This document shows positions 1 to 6,644 of a stretch of DNA of 9,904 nucleotides, piece by piece. This stretch comes from JAGKXB01 sp964498835 (GTDB lineage: Bacteria; Pseudomonadota; Gammaproteobacteria; Burkholderiales; Burkholderiaceae_D), in contig CAZCIX010000065.1 in assembly GCA_964498835.1 (NCBI GenBank), positions 1 through 9,904 on the forward strand, read 5' to 3'. The stretch's first letter is position 1; each line of letters opens with the position of its first letter. Position numbers and translations under genes: made by a program. The notes beneath the pieces are model-generated. The model had not been told where the DNA came from. It saw only the letters and a list, made by a program, of their open reading frames with translations, and ran no database searches.

Positions 1-113
1 TGCGGGCGCGATAAGCCAAATTGATTCACCAAATCACTTGTATTGATGCGCCCTTCCCAATAGGCAATGAGCTCAATAAAACGATGACGTAATGCGACGA
101 GGGGCTTTTCCAT
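1..113 (-). CDS. WYL-family winged-helix regulator, CapW/BrxR-like (N-terminal fragment, cut by window edge)
   Basis: An open frame on the minus strand starts at ATG 113-111 and runs off the window after 37 codons. In-frame TAA codons lie just upstream, and AAAGGT about 9 bases before the ATG can serve as a ribosome binding site. The peptide contains RFIELIAYWEGRIN followed by TSDLVNQFGLSRP. This matches the opening of the winged helix-turn-helix domain in WYL-domain regulators of the CapW/BrxR type, which typically read (R)FIE-x-x-x-x-WEGRIN-x-x-DL-x-x-RFGIS. Family members are usually about 280-300 residues, with a C-terminal WYL ligand-sensing domain; that part would lie outside the window. 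Some members repress CBASS or BREX defence operons, while many others sit alone with unknown targets. Family assignment rests on one short stretch seen by eye, so the DNA-binding fold is fairly secure and the defence link is only a possibility. Confidence 0.7.
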   Translation of the reverse strand, partial: MEKPLVALRHRFIELIAYWEGRINTSDLVNQFGLSRP

Positions 114-183
114 CAATATTTACCTTTACCGTTATCTTTAACTCAATATTTTTCTTTATCTTTTAACATTTATTTAGTCCAAC

Positions 184-211
184 AAAAAAGCACACCGAAG
201 TGTGCTTTTTT
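184..211 (-). terminator. Intrinsic terminator after ppa, with a UUCG tetraloop
   Basis: A perfect 12-bp inverted repeat (6 A, then GCACAC, a 4-base loop, GTGTGC, then 6 T) lies 40 bases downstream of the ppa stop. Read on the minus strand the loop is TTCG closed by C-G, the extra-stable UUCG tetraloop, followed by a T-run. The A/T flanks make it structurally symmetric, so it could work in both directions. The UUCG loop and the position after ppa suggest that minus-strand termination is the main role, insulating the regulator gene downstream. Confidence 0.9.
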
Positions 212-250
212 GCGTTTTTTGTTTTTCGATTTCGGATCGAGGCTAAAAAA

Positions 251-787
251 TTACGAATTCGCTTTTTGATAAGCCGCAATCCCAGACATGATTTCAGCTT
301 TTGCGTCTTCAGCGCCGAACCAGCCTTCAACTTTGACCCATTTGCCTTTTTCCAGGTCTTTGTAATGCTCAAAGAAATGCTGAATTTGTTTTAATTGCAA
401 TTCGTTGAGGTCTTCTGGTTTTTGCAAGTGGCTGTAGATTGGAAGAATCTTATCGGCGGGTACTGCCAACAACTTAGCATCATTGCCGGCCTCATCACTC
501 ATTTTTAGTACGCCGATAGTGCGACAACGGACAACCACGCCTGGCAATAATGGGAATGGTGTGATGACTAATACATCAACTGGGTCGCCATCGTCGGCGA
601 TGGTGTTAGGGATATAGCCATAGTTGCAGGGATAGCGCATGGCGGTGCCCATGAAGCGATCGACGAAAATGGCGCCGGATTCTTTATCTACTTCATATTT
701 GATTGGGTCGCCATGCATGGGGATTTCGATGATGACGTTAAAATCGTTGGGCAAATCACGCCCGGCGGGAACATTATTTAGGCTCAT
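251..787 (-). CDS. ppa: Inorganic pyrophosphatase (family I, soluble)
   Basis: Hydrolyses cytosolic pyrophosphate to two phosphates, pulling biosynthetic reactions forward. The protein has 178 residues, close to the 175 of the E. coli enzyme, and aligns with it at an offset of one. All expected active-site residues are visible: E21, K30, E32, R44, Y52, Y56, the signature DGDPVDV with D66, D68 and D71, then D98, D103, K105, and Y142-K143. The ATG at 787 follows a modest purine stretch (AAGAAAG). The gene lies 61 bp downstream of hemY on the same strand. The intervening AT-rich DNA could hold its own promoter, but no clear -35/-10 pair stands out. It ends shortly before a strong terminator, so it is the last gene of this block. 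Function is secure. Confidence 0.97.
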   Translation of the reverse strand: MSLNNVPAGRDLPNDFNVIIEIPMHGDPIKYEVDKESGAIFVDRFMGTAMRYPCNYGYIPNTIADDGDPVDVLVITPFPLLPGVVVRCRTIGVLKMSDEAGNDAKLLAVPADKILPIYSHLQKPEDLNELQLKQIQHFFEHYKDLEKGKWVKVEGWFGAEDAKAEIMSGIAAYQKANS

Positions 788-848
788 GGTGCTTTCTTAT
801 CGTAAAAAATAATTAAATATTAAATGTGATACTTAAGATACTGGGGTT

Positions 849-2045
849 TTATGCTACGGCGATTAAGGCGCATTGCTTGTAATGGTTTTTGGCCTCTTCG
901 TTATTGTCCAAGGCCTCATGCAGTTGCGCCAGATTTAGATGTATCTCGCGCAGCAGCTTAGGTTCTGTTGCAGTGGATAAAGCTTGTTCCAGATAATGTT
1001 GTGCTTTTCCCCACAATTTTTGCTTCAGACACAAAGTGCCCAAAGTCAAAGTTAGTTCATCATCACTAGGCCGACTTGCCAACCATGCTTCGCAACAATT
1101 GATTTGAGCCAACAATGCTGGTGAGCCCTCTTCTGCAGCGGATGCACGATAGGCACGCACTAGTCTTTCATCCCAAGCATCTTGCAACGCTTGTTCGACA
1201 ATCATGCGCGCTTCGTTATGTAAATTTCTGTCGTTGAATGCTTTGGCGACACGTACGGCAATAAAGGCTTGTTTCCGATCTTCGCTTGGCATGCTCTGCC
1301 ACAACTGACGTATCGCAGCGTCATCTTGCGCTGGATTAGAGAATAAATCCTCATACGCCAATTCACGCAAACGGCTGGACAAGCCTGGATGAATAGCATG
1401 ATGCTTATCCAAGATTTTCACCAAACGTAATACTTCAGGCCAATTTTTCGCCTGCTGATTGGCTTTCAAAGCCCATTGCAGCGCATGGATGTGGCGCGCA
1501 CCATTGGCATTGAGCTCTTTCACAGCTTCTAATGCGGCATTTGCTTGATGATCATCAACTAGCAATTCCGTCATGCTCATCAGGCGAGCGATCTTGAGGT
1601 TTTTGTCTTGCGCTATCTTTGCCAACCAGCCATCTCTGCGTTCTGGCTGACGCAAGCGGTGTGCTGCACGGGCACCGATTAAAGCGGCTAAGCCGGCATT
1701 TTCTGGCAATTCTTCAGCTCGCAATGCGGCTTTTTCTGCATGCCCAAAGCGACCCTCAAAAAATGCTTTGAGCGCTTCACGCAAGGATTTATGACTTTCG
1801 CGTTCCTGTTTTTGTTGGCGATAAGCTGCTACACGGGCAGGCAATTCTTTAGTGGTGTTAATCCCACGTAGGATTACATGGATCAATACAAACAATAAAA
1901 CTAGCAATAACAGAAAGAAATTGAGCGATAAATCAATCCGATATGGCGGATAAAATAAAACAACGTTGGCAGGATTAAAGCGCGCGGTGACAGCCAAGCC
2001 TACAGCGGTCGTCAACAATGCCAAGATCCAAAGAAATATGCGCAT
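849..2045 (-). CDS. hemY: HemY-like haem-biosynthesis-associated membrane protein with TPR-like helical repeats
   Basis: A 398-residue protein of the proteobacterial HemY family, which is unrelated to the Bacillus protoporphyrinogen oxidase of the same name. Two membrane segments are seen near the N-terminus (about residues 3-20 and 40-59). A basic linker follows, then the HemY_N-type region around residues 75-140 (FFEGRFGHAEKAALRA, ARAAHRL) and an alpha-helical remainder. Near the C-terminus is a TPR-like stretch around TLGTLCLKQKLWGKAQHYLEQAL. The family is thought to act as a membrane scaffold or helper in haem synthesis, and its exact biochemical role is unsettled. It is the fourth gene of the hemCDXY cluster, 40 bp after hemX. 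No good Shine-Dalgarno sequence precedes the ATG (upstream TAATTATTATC), so initiation may be weak or coupled. Identity is supported by both sequence and position. Confidence 0.9.
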   Translation of the reverse strand: MRIFLWILALLTTAVGLAVTARFNPANVVLFYPPYRIDLSLNFFLLLLVLLFVLIHVILRGINTTKELPARVAAYRQQKQERESHKSLREALKAFFEGRFGHAEKAALRAEELPENAGLAALIGARAAHRLRQPERRDGWLAKIAQDKNLKIARLMSMTELLVDDHQANAALEAVKELNANGARHIHALQWALKANQQAKNWPEVLRLVKILDKHHAIHPGLSSRLRELAYEDLFSNPAQDDAAIRQLWQSMPSEDRKQAFIAVRVAKAFNDRNLHNEARMIVEQALQDAWDERLVRAYRASAAEEGSPALLAQINCCEAWLASRPSDDELTLTLGTLCLKQKLWGKAQHYLEQALSTATEPKLLREIHLNLAQLHEALDNNEEAKNHYKQCALIAVA

Positions 2046-2085
2046 GATAATAATTACTTAAATAGATAAAGCAGATAGAGGGGTA

Positions 2086-3237
2086 TCAAGGCTTGGTTTT
2101 GTAACTCCGCACAGCATTCAAACTGTCGGACAAAGTCGGCATCTCAATCGACAAATTGCTGTTCTGCATTTGCTTCAACAAGGTTCGCACGACCTGCGTT
2201 GGCTTGGCGTGTACATCAAAATACTGAGCGATTGCATCCTGGACAACGACCATATCGCCATGAAAAGCCGATTCGTTACGCGACAACAAAGATAAACGGG
2301 CGTTCAACAACCGTAACTTCACATTTTCACGAACAAAATAAGCTTGGGTTGGCGACATCAGCAATGCATCCGCTGTATCCACACGGCGCACACGTATCAG
2401 TTGTCTGATTTCATTTCCCATGTCATACACTACGCTTTGCCATTGGTCTTTTAAAGCCATCCAGGTGTCATTTGCTTTAGCAACAACGTTTTTTGTACTT
2501 TTACCAATTTCTTTATGCACTTTTTTAGGAGGCATTGCTGGCAAGGTAGGCTTTTCATCGGACAGCAAGGGCAAGTCATCGATTTGATTAATCACGCTAT
2601 CTAAACGCAAAGTCATTCCAGCCAAATCAACGTTAGGCAAGGATTTCAAGACTTCAATATCTTTGCTAATAGCACGACGAATCGTAATAAATTGCGGCTT
2701 GTCCGAACGAGACAAAGTTTTATCGGCATTTTGCAGCGCAATCAATGCACCTGGCACGTTGCCAGAAAGTTGCAGTTGCTGGCTGGCAGTGGACAAGACT
2801 TGCTCAATTTCAGACAACGTCCATTCATCGCGGTTTTTGGATAAATCCTGATACAACTGCTCCAGCGCCAATTGCTGGCTTTGCGCTTCCGTTTGTTTGC
2901 TTTCGACCTGATTCACTTTGGTTTGCAAAGTTTGCATGCTTTCCTGCACCGATTTAGCCAGCAAATTGGTGGCGGTATTCGTGCTATCGCTGCTTTGCAA
3001 GCGGCGTGCCATTTCTTCTCTTAAATGCGTGATGTCGCTACGCGCATTCCACCACTGAGCAATTAGTAACAAAGCCAACGCAGCAACGGCAAGTTGCAAT
3101 CTATGCGTCAATGCCAATTCGGTAATGTTGGAATTGGCCTGATTGCTGTTATTAGCAGGAGCTTGCGTGTTTTCCGGATTGACGGGCTGTGGGCCTGTTG
3201 AGGCGCTAGGTTCTGGGGAGTTTGATGATTCGTTCAT
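2086..3237 (-). CDS. hemX: HemX-type membrane protein (often labelled uroporphyrin-III C-methyltransferase)
   Basis: A 383-residue protein. Residues 1-40 are a low-complexity tail rich in Ser, Pro, Asn and Gln. One membrane segment follows at about 47-63 (LQLAVAALALLLIAQWW), then a Gln/Glu/Lys-rich coiled-coil-like stretch at about 66-130, then a helical C-terminal domain. This is the layout of the HemX family encoded beside hemC and hemD in proteobacteria. Databases often call these proteins methyltransferases, but I see no SAM-binding methyltransferase motifs of the CobA/CysG type, so that label looks wrong for this protein. A scaffolding or regulatory role in tetrapyrrole synthesis is more likely. 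The start codon overlaps the hemD stop in ATGA (3234-3237) and lacks a clear Shine-Dalgarno sequence, which points to translational coupling with hemD. Confidence 0.9.
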   Translation of the reverse strand: MNESSNSPEPSASTGPQPVNPENTQAPANNSNQANSNITELALTHRLQLAVAALALLLIAQWWNARSDITHLREEMARRLQSSDSTNTATNLLAKSVQESMQTLQTKVNQVESKQTEAQSQQLALEQLYQDLSKNRDEWTLSEIEQVLSTASQQLQLSGNVPGALIALQNADKTLSRSDKPQFITIRRAISKDIEVLKSLPNVDLAGMTLRLDSVINQIDDLPLLSDEKPTLPAMPPKKVHKEIGKSTKNVVAKANDTWMALKDQWQSVVYDMGNEIRQLIRVRRVDTADALLMSPTQAYFVRENVKLRLLNARLSLLSRNESAFHGDMVVVQDAIAQYFDVHAKPTQVVRTLLKQMQNSNLSIEMPTLSDSLNAVRSYKTKP

Positions 3238-4022
3238 GGGCGAGATTGTAACGCGGCGAGTAGTCTTTCGTCGCCTGATCCAGTGAGTGTGATATTGAAA
3301 AATCCTAATTCTTGCGCAGTTTCTGCAATGCGGCGGTGTGGAACAATCACGTTTTGCCGTTGCATTTTTGCAACGTCTTGCATATTACCAATTTCAACCA
3401 ATCTTTGCATCAAAACACGCAAGGCTTCTGAGCTAGTCACAATCCAATCATGTGGTGTCGCCAATACATGCTGCAATCGACGGCAAAAATCGGCATCAAA
3501 AGCCGGTGCAGTACGACAATAAGCAGCAACTTGTTGCACTTCTGCGCCCATGGATTGCAACGCTTGTGATAGAAATTCACGGCCACTCTCTCCGCGCACG
3601 ATCAATATCTTTTTGCCACGCCATGCTGCTGGCTCTAAGGATGCCAACAAAGTTTCTGAATCCGTACGCTCCAGGTCATGTGGGCTGAGGATGGTTGCAT
3701 TGCCATCATCAATGCCATGCTCTGCCAACGCCGCCCGACTGCCCTCACCCATCACACCAATAGCCACTGTTTTGGGCCAAATAACATTCTTATGCTCGCG
3801 CTTTAATTCAGCAAAACCAGCATGAATCGCATTCGGACTCACAAACACCACCATGGCGTAAGCACTCAAATCCGCCAACGCAGCTTGCAATAACTGAGAA
3901 TTAGGCAAAGGATGGATTTCCAACAAAGGGAAAACAACTACCTCACGCCCCAACGCTTGCACTTGTGCAGCCAAAGGCACAGCCTGCGTGATTGGGCGCG
4001 TGATGACAACGGGATTCAACAT
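3234..4022 (-). CDS. hemD: Uroporphyrinogen-III synthase
   Basis: Cyclises hydroxymethylbilane, with inversion of ring D, to uroporphyrinogen III, the branch point for haem, sirohaem and cobalamin. The protein has 262 residues (about 246 in E. coli). The family is poorly conserved but its usual landmarks are present in order: VITRP at 6-10, FVSPNA at 60-65, a glycine-rich AIGVMGEGSRAAL at 87-99, IVRGESGREFL at 141-151, Y168 in AAYCR, IVTSSEALRVL at 194-204, and PHRRIAETAQELGF at 228-241. These fit the two-lobed HemD fold. Its ATG lies 2 bp after the hemC stop, and its own stop overlaps the start of hemX. Supply of HemC, HemD and HemX is therefore probably coupled by translation of one mRNA. 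Confidence 0.95.
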   Translation of the reverse strand: MLNPVVITRPITQAVPLAAQVQALGREVVVFPLLEIHPLPNSQLLQAALADLSAYAMVVFVSPNAIHAGFAELKREHKNVIWPKTVAIGVMGEGSRAALAEHGIDDGNATILSPHDLERTDSETLLASLEPAAWRGKKILIVRGESGREFLSQALQSMGAEVQQVAAYCRTAPAFDADFCRRLQHVLATPHDWIVTSSEALRVLMQRLVEIGNMQDVAKMQRQNVIVPHRRIAETAQELGFFNITLTGSGDERLLAALQSRP

Positions 4023-4024
4023 GC

Positions 4025-4957
4025 TTAAGAAGCCGCCAAAATGGCAGCAGCATCCTGCGCTTTCAGACTATCTGCGGCTAATGCACCCAACACTTCTGGC
4101 GTATTGACTGGTCCTTGCACATCCGCACTGGCCATACGCGTCCCATCTGGTGTTGCCACCATCGCACGCAAGCGCATCGTCCCATCATCCTGAATGATGG
4201 CGTAGGCGGCTAATGGAATTTGGCAACTGCCGCCGAATATTTTGGAAAGCGTGCGTTCAGCCGTCACCGCTTGTCCAGTTTGCTCATGATGTAAGGGTGC
4301 TAACCATTGGCGCATCTCTTCACGTTGAGACAAAATTTCAATCGCCATCGCACCCTGGCCAGCCGCTGGCAAGCTTTGTTCTGGCGCTAATGGCATACGA
4401 ATGCGATCTGACAATCCCAAACGTTTCAAACCTGCGACTGCCAAAATAATAGCGTCGTACTCACCTTTATCCAGCTTGGCCAAGCGTGTCTGCACATTAC
4501 CACGCAGAGGTTGAATGTTTAAATGTGGATAACGTGCCGCAATCAATGCTTGGCGTCGCAAACTGCTAGTACCCAATACTGCTCCCGGCGGCAAAGCATC
4601 CAGGCTATCGTATTGATTAGAAACAAAGGCGTCGCGTGCATCTTCGCGCTCCAGTACGGCAGCCAGAGAAAAACCTTCTGGCAACGTCATCGGCACATCT
4701 TTCAATGAATGCACGGCAAGATCAGCACGCCCTTCTGCCATCGCCACTTCCAGCTCTTTGACAAACAAGCCTTTTCCGCCCACTTTGGACAAAGTTCGAT
4801 CAAGAATTTGATCACCACGGGTTGTCATGCCAAGAATTTCTATCTGGCATTGTGGATAGAGTTGGGATAATTGCGCACGCACTTGCTCAGCCTGCCACAT
4901 AGCAAGTTGGCTTTCACGCGAGGCAATGATTAATTTGGAGGGAGGTAATGCAGTCAA
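4025..4957 (-). CDS. hemC: Hydroxymethylbilane synthase (porphobilinogen deaminase), TTG start
   Basis: Joins four porphobilinogen units into hydroxymethylbilane on a covalently bound dipyrromethane cofactor. The 310 residues align with E. coli HemC at an offset of three. Visible motifs are ASRESQLAMWQ near the N-terminus, GGKGLFVKELE at 60-70, VHSLKDVP with the catalytic Asp at D87, GTSSLRRQA with R134 and R135, and PLRGNVQTR. Cofactor-attaching C245 lies in GGSCQIPLAAYA. The start is taken as TTG at 4957. It follows AAAGAG at a spacing of about 5 bases, and an in-frame TAA lies nine codons upstream. The first in-frame ATG is codon 20 and would delete the conserved first beta strand. It is the first gene of the hemCDXY cluster. 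The weak start codon may limit expression. Confidence 0.96.
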   Translation of the reverse strand: MTALPPSKLIIASRESQLAMWQAEQVRAQLSQLYPQCQIEILGMTTRGDQILDRTLSKVGGKGLFVKELEVAMAEGRADLAVHSLKDVPMTLPEGFSLAAVLEREDARDAFVSNQYDSLDALPPGAVLGTSSLRRQALIAARYPHLNIQPLRGNVQTRLAKLDKGEYDAIILAVAGLKRLGLSDRIRMPLAPEQSLPAAGQGAMAIEILSQREEMRQWLAPLHHEQTGQAVTAERTLSKIFGGSCQIPLAAYAIIQDDGTMRLRAMVATPDGTRMASADVQGPVNTPEVLGALAADSLKAQDAAAILAAS

Positions 4958-4992
4958 AATAACTCTTTTTATAATGATTAATTAAATTTTTA

Positions 4993-5021
4993 TACGTATT
5001 TCGATACTTATTTAATACGTA
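4993..5021. promoter_or_regulatory. Inverted repeat TACGTATT-N13-AATACGTA upstream of hemC
   Basis: Two perfect 8-base arms separated by 13 bases lie 36-64 bases upstream of the hemC start, in AT-rich DNA between hemC and the CBS-domain gene. Each arm contains the self-complementary hexamer TACGTA, so the site also reads as two TACGTA boxes 23 bp apart, about two helical turns. This spacing suits a dimeric or tetrameric DNA-binding protein controlling the haem cluster. No T-run follows either arm directly, so it does not look like an intrinsic terminator. No known regulator is identified, and chance occurrence in AT-rich DNA cannot be excluded. Confidence 0.35.
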
Positions 5022-5046
5022 ATTAGGTGTTTTTTTGGACGGCCAT

Positions 5047-5493
5047 TTATTCATCAACCGCTACTGGCCAGTCCTGAATATAAGCTTTCAGCATTTTATT
5101 TTCGTAATGTTGTGCTTCTAACATGGCTTTGGCGACATCATAAAATGAAATGACGCCAGATAATACCTTGGCATCCATGACTGGCAAATAACGCGCATGT
5201 TTTTCCAACATAATTTGAGAGGCTTCCTTAACGTCCATTTCTGACGTCACCGTCACCAAACGATCGTTCATATGCGCACGTACACGACCTTCAACGCTGA
5301 AACCTTTATTGAGATGAAAAGTATTAATAACCTCACGAAAGGTCAATATCCCCACCAAATCCCCTTTTTCCATCACGATGACAGAACCAATGTCTTTCTC
5401 TGCCATGAGATTGATCGCATCCACCATCAAAGTATCTGGCGTGAGCGTATACAAAATATTTCCTTTGACCCGCAAAATTTCAGAGACTTTCAT
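5047..5493 (-). CDS. Two-CBS-domain protein
   Basis: A 148-residue protein made almost wholly of a pair of CBS domains (a Bateman module). The first spans about residues 8-62 and includes DAINLMAEKDIGSVIVME and LVGILTFREV. The second spans about 70-128 and includes DVKEASQIMLEKHARYLPVMD and LSGVISFYDVAKAMLE. The tail ends in MLKAYIQDWP. CBS pairs usually bind adenosyl nucleotides such as AMP, ATP or SAM and act as sensors. No catalytic or channel domain is attached, so the partner is unknown. Proteins of this size and ending are common in Burkholderiales. The ATG at 5493 is preceded by AAGGA at good spacing. Its stop lies 89 bp before the hemC start with no convincing terminator in between, so read-through into hemC is possible. 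Domain call is secure, cellular role is not. Confidence 0.9.
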   Translation of the reverse strand: MKVSEILRVKGNILYTLTPDTLMVDAINLMAEKDIGSVIVMEKGDLVGILTFREVINTFHLNKGFSVEGRVRAHMNDRLVTVTSEMDVKEASQIMLEKHARYLPVMDAKVLSGVISFYDVAKAMLEAQHYENKMLKAYIQDWPVAVDE

Positions 5494-5598
5494 AGCGCTT
5501 CCTTATAGGGGGGATTGGAGAAGGAATTAAAATGTAGCGCAAGCAAGAGGAAAAATCCAGTTAACGACAAGACAATCATGAAAACCTACAAAGGCAGC

Positions 5599-5604
5599 TA
5601 AAAT
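5599..5604 (+). promoter_or_regulatory. Possible -10 element for the ylqF/rbgA transcript
   Basis: TAAAAT lies 36 bases before the chosen ylqF start, within the divergent intergenic region 5494-5639. It sits inside a small inverted repeat, AAAGGC at 5590-5595 and GCCTTT at 5608-5613. No good -35 hexamer is seen 16-18 bases upstream. The call rests on the -10 match and position only. Confidence 0.3.
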
Positions 5605-5639
5605 GTCGCCTTTATTGATTCCCCATGGAAATAGACAAC

Positions 5640-6541
5640 ATGTCCATACAATGGTTCCCCGGCCATATGAACGCTGCCCGCAAAAAAGCGGCAGAAAGCA
5701 TGGAAAACACCGACATCGTGATTGAGGTCTTAGATGCTCGCCTACCGCAAGCAAGCTGCAATCCTATGGTCGAACAACTGCGTCTGCATCGCCAGCGCCC
5801 TTGTTTAAAAATACTGAACAAAAGCGATTTAGCCGATCCAGCCGCCACCGCCGCCTGGATTGCGTACTACAACAATCAAGAAAATGTGCACGCAGTCGCT
5901 CTCAGCTGCAAACAAGCCAGCGATCCAGCAAAAGTGCCCTCTTTATGCCTAAAAATAGCGCCTCATCGTGGAGTCCCTACCAAACCGCTGCGCATGATGA
6001 TTATGGGCATTCCCAATGTTGGCAAATCCACTTTGATGAATGCGCTGTTAAAAAAACGCGTGGCAGCCGTGGGGGACGAGCCAGCCGTCACCAAAGTGCA
6101 GCAACGCTTGTATCTCAATAAAAACATGGTGTTAATCGATACACCAGGCATGTTGTGGCCAAAAATACAACACCCAAGCGATGGATTGATGTTAGCTGCC
6201 AGTCATGCGATTGGGGTCAATGCCTTGATTGAGGAAGAAGTAGCCAGCTTTTTGGCCGAAGTGTTATTACAGCGCTACCCCGCTTTATTGCGTGCTCGCT
6301 ACGGTTTCTCCAATACAGAAATCATGGACGGCATCGCCGTCGTCGAAGGAATTGCCGCCAAACGTCAATTCCGTTTAAAAGGCGGTGATTGGGATTTTGA
6401 AAAAGCATCCCATGTCCTATTGCAAGACTATCGCAGCGGCAGCATTGGACGTATCAGTCTAGAAACACCAGAAAGCCGGGCCCAATTGATCGCTGCTTAT
6501 CAGGCGCAAACGCAAAACAAAGTAGAAAAAGCCAACACTCC
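5640..6541 (+). CDS. ylqF: Ribosome biogenesis GTPase YlqF/RbgA (3' end lost in assembly gap)
   Basis: A circularly permuted GTPase that helps assemble the large ribosomal subunit. The first 300 codons are visible and the rest is in the N gap. The order of G motifs shows the permutation: G4 as NKSD at residues 60-63, SCK just after as G5, then the P-loop GIPNVGKS at 123-130, and G3 DTPG at 167-170. The C-terminal helical domain of the YlqF family follows (ARYGF, GIAAKRQFRLKGGD, VLLQDYRSGSIGRISLE). The start is placed at ATG 5640 rather than 5625: it gives the typical MSIQWFPGHM opening and has GGA nine bases upstream, whereas the earlier ATG has no ribosome binding site. Bacillus RbgA has 282 residues, so the catalytic and C-terminal regions are already present and probably only a few codons are missing. 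It is transcribed away from the CBS gene. Confidence 0.95.
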
Positions 6542-6641
6542 NNNNNNNNNNNNNNNNNNNNNNNNNNNNNNNNNNNNNNNNNNNNNNNNNNNNNNNNNNN
6601 NNNNNNNNNNNNNNNNNNNNNNNNNNNNNNNNNNNNNNNNN
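6542..6641. other. Assembly gap of exactly 100 N
   Basis: Exactly 100 ambiguous bases, the usual placeholder for a scaffold gap of unknown size. It removes the 3' end of ylqF, the ylqF/glycosylase junction, and any ribosome binding site of the next gene. Real missing DNA may be shorter or longer, and any frame continuity across it is meaningless. Confidence 0.97.
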
Positions 6642-6644
6642 CTC

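Noticed and set aside
2086..3237. HemX as a true SAM-dependent uroporphyrinogen methyltransferase
   Set aside because: The visible layout is tail, one membrane segment, coiled coil and helical domain, with no CobA/CysG-type SAM-binding motifs.
2199..3825. Several plus-strand open frames of 60-90 codons opposite hemX and hemD
   Set aside because: They mirror the coding frames of well-supported genes, have no recognisable domains and no ribosome binding sites worth noting.
5030..5049. T-run followed by GGACGGCCA as a terminator between the CBS gene and hemC
   Set aside because: The possible stem is only about 3 bp and the T-run in minus-strand RNA would be an A-run, so it cannot act as an intrinsic terminator for the CBS gene.
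5527..5848. Minus-strand open frames over the start of ylqF
   Set aside because: Antisense shadows of the conserved GTPase coding region, and they would overlap the divergent promoter region.
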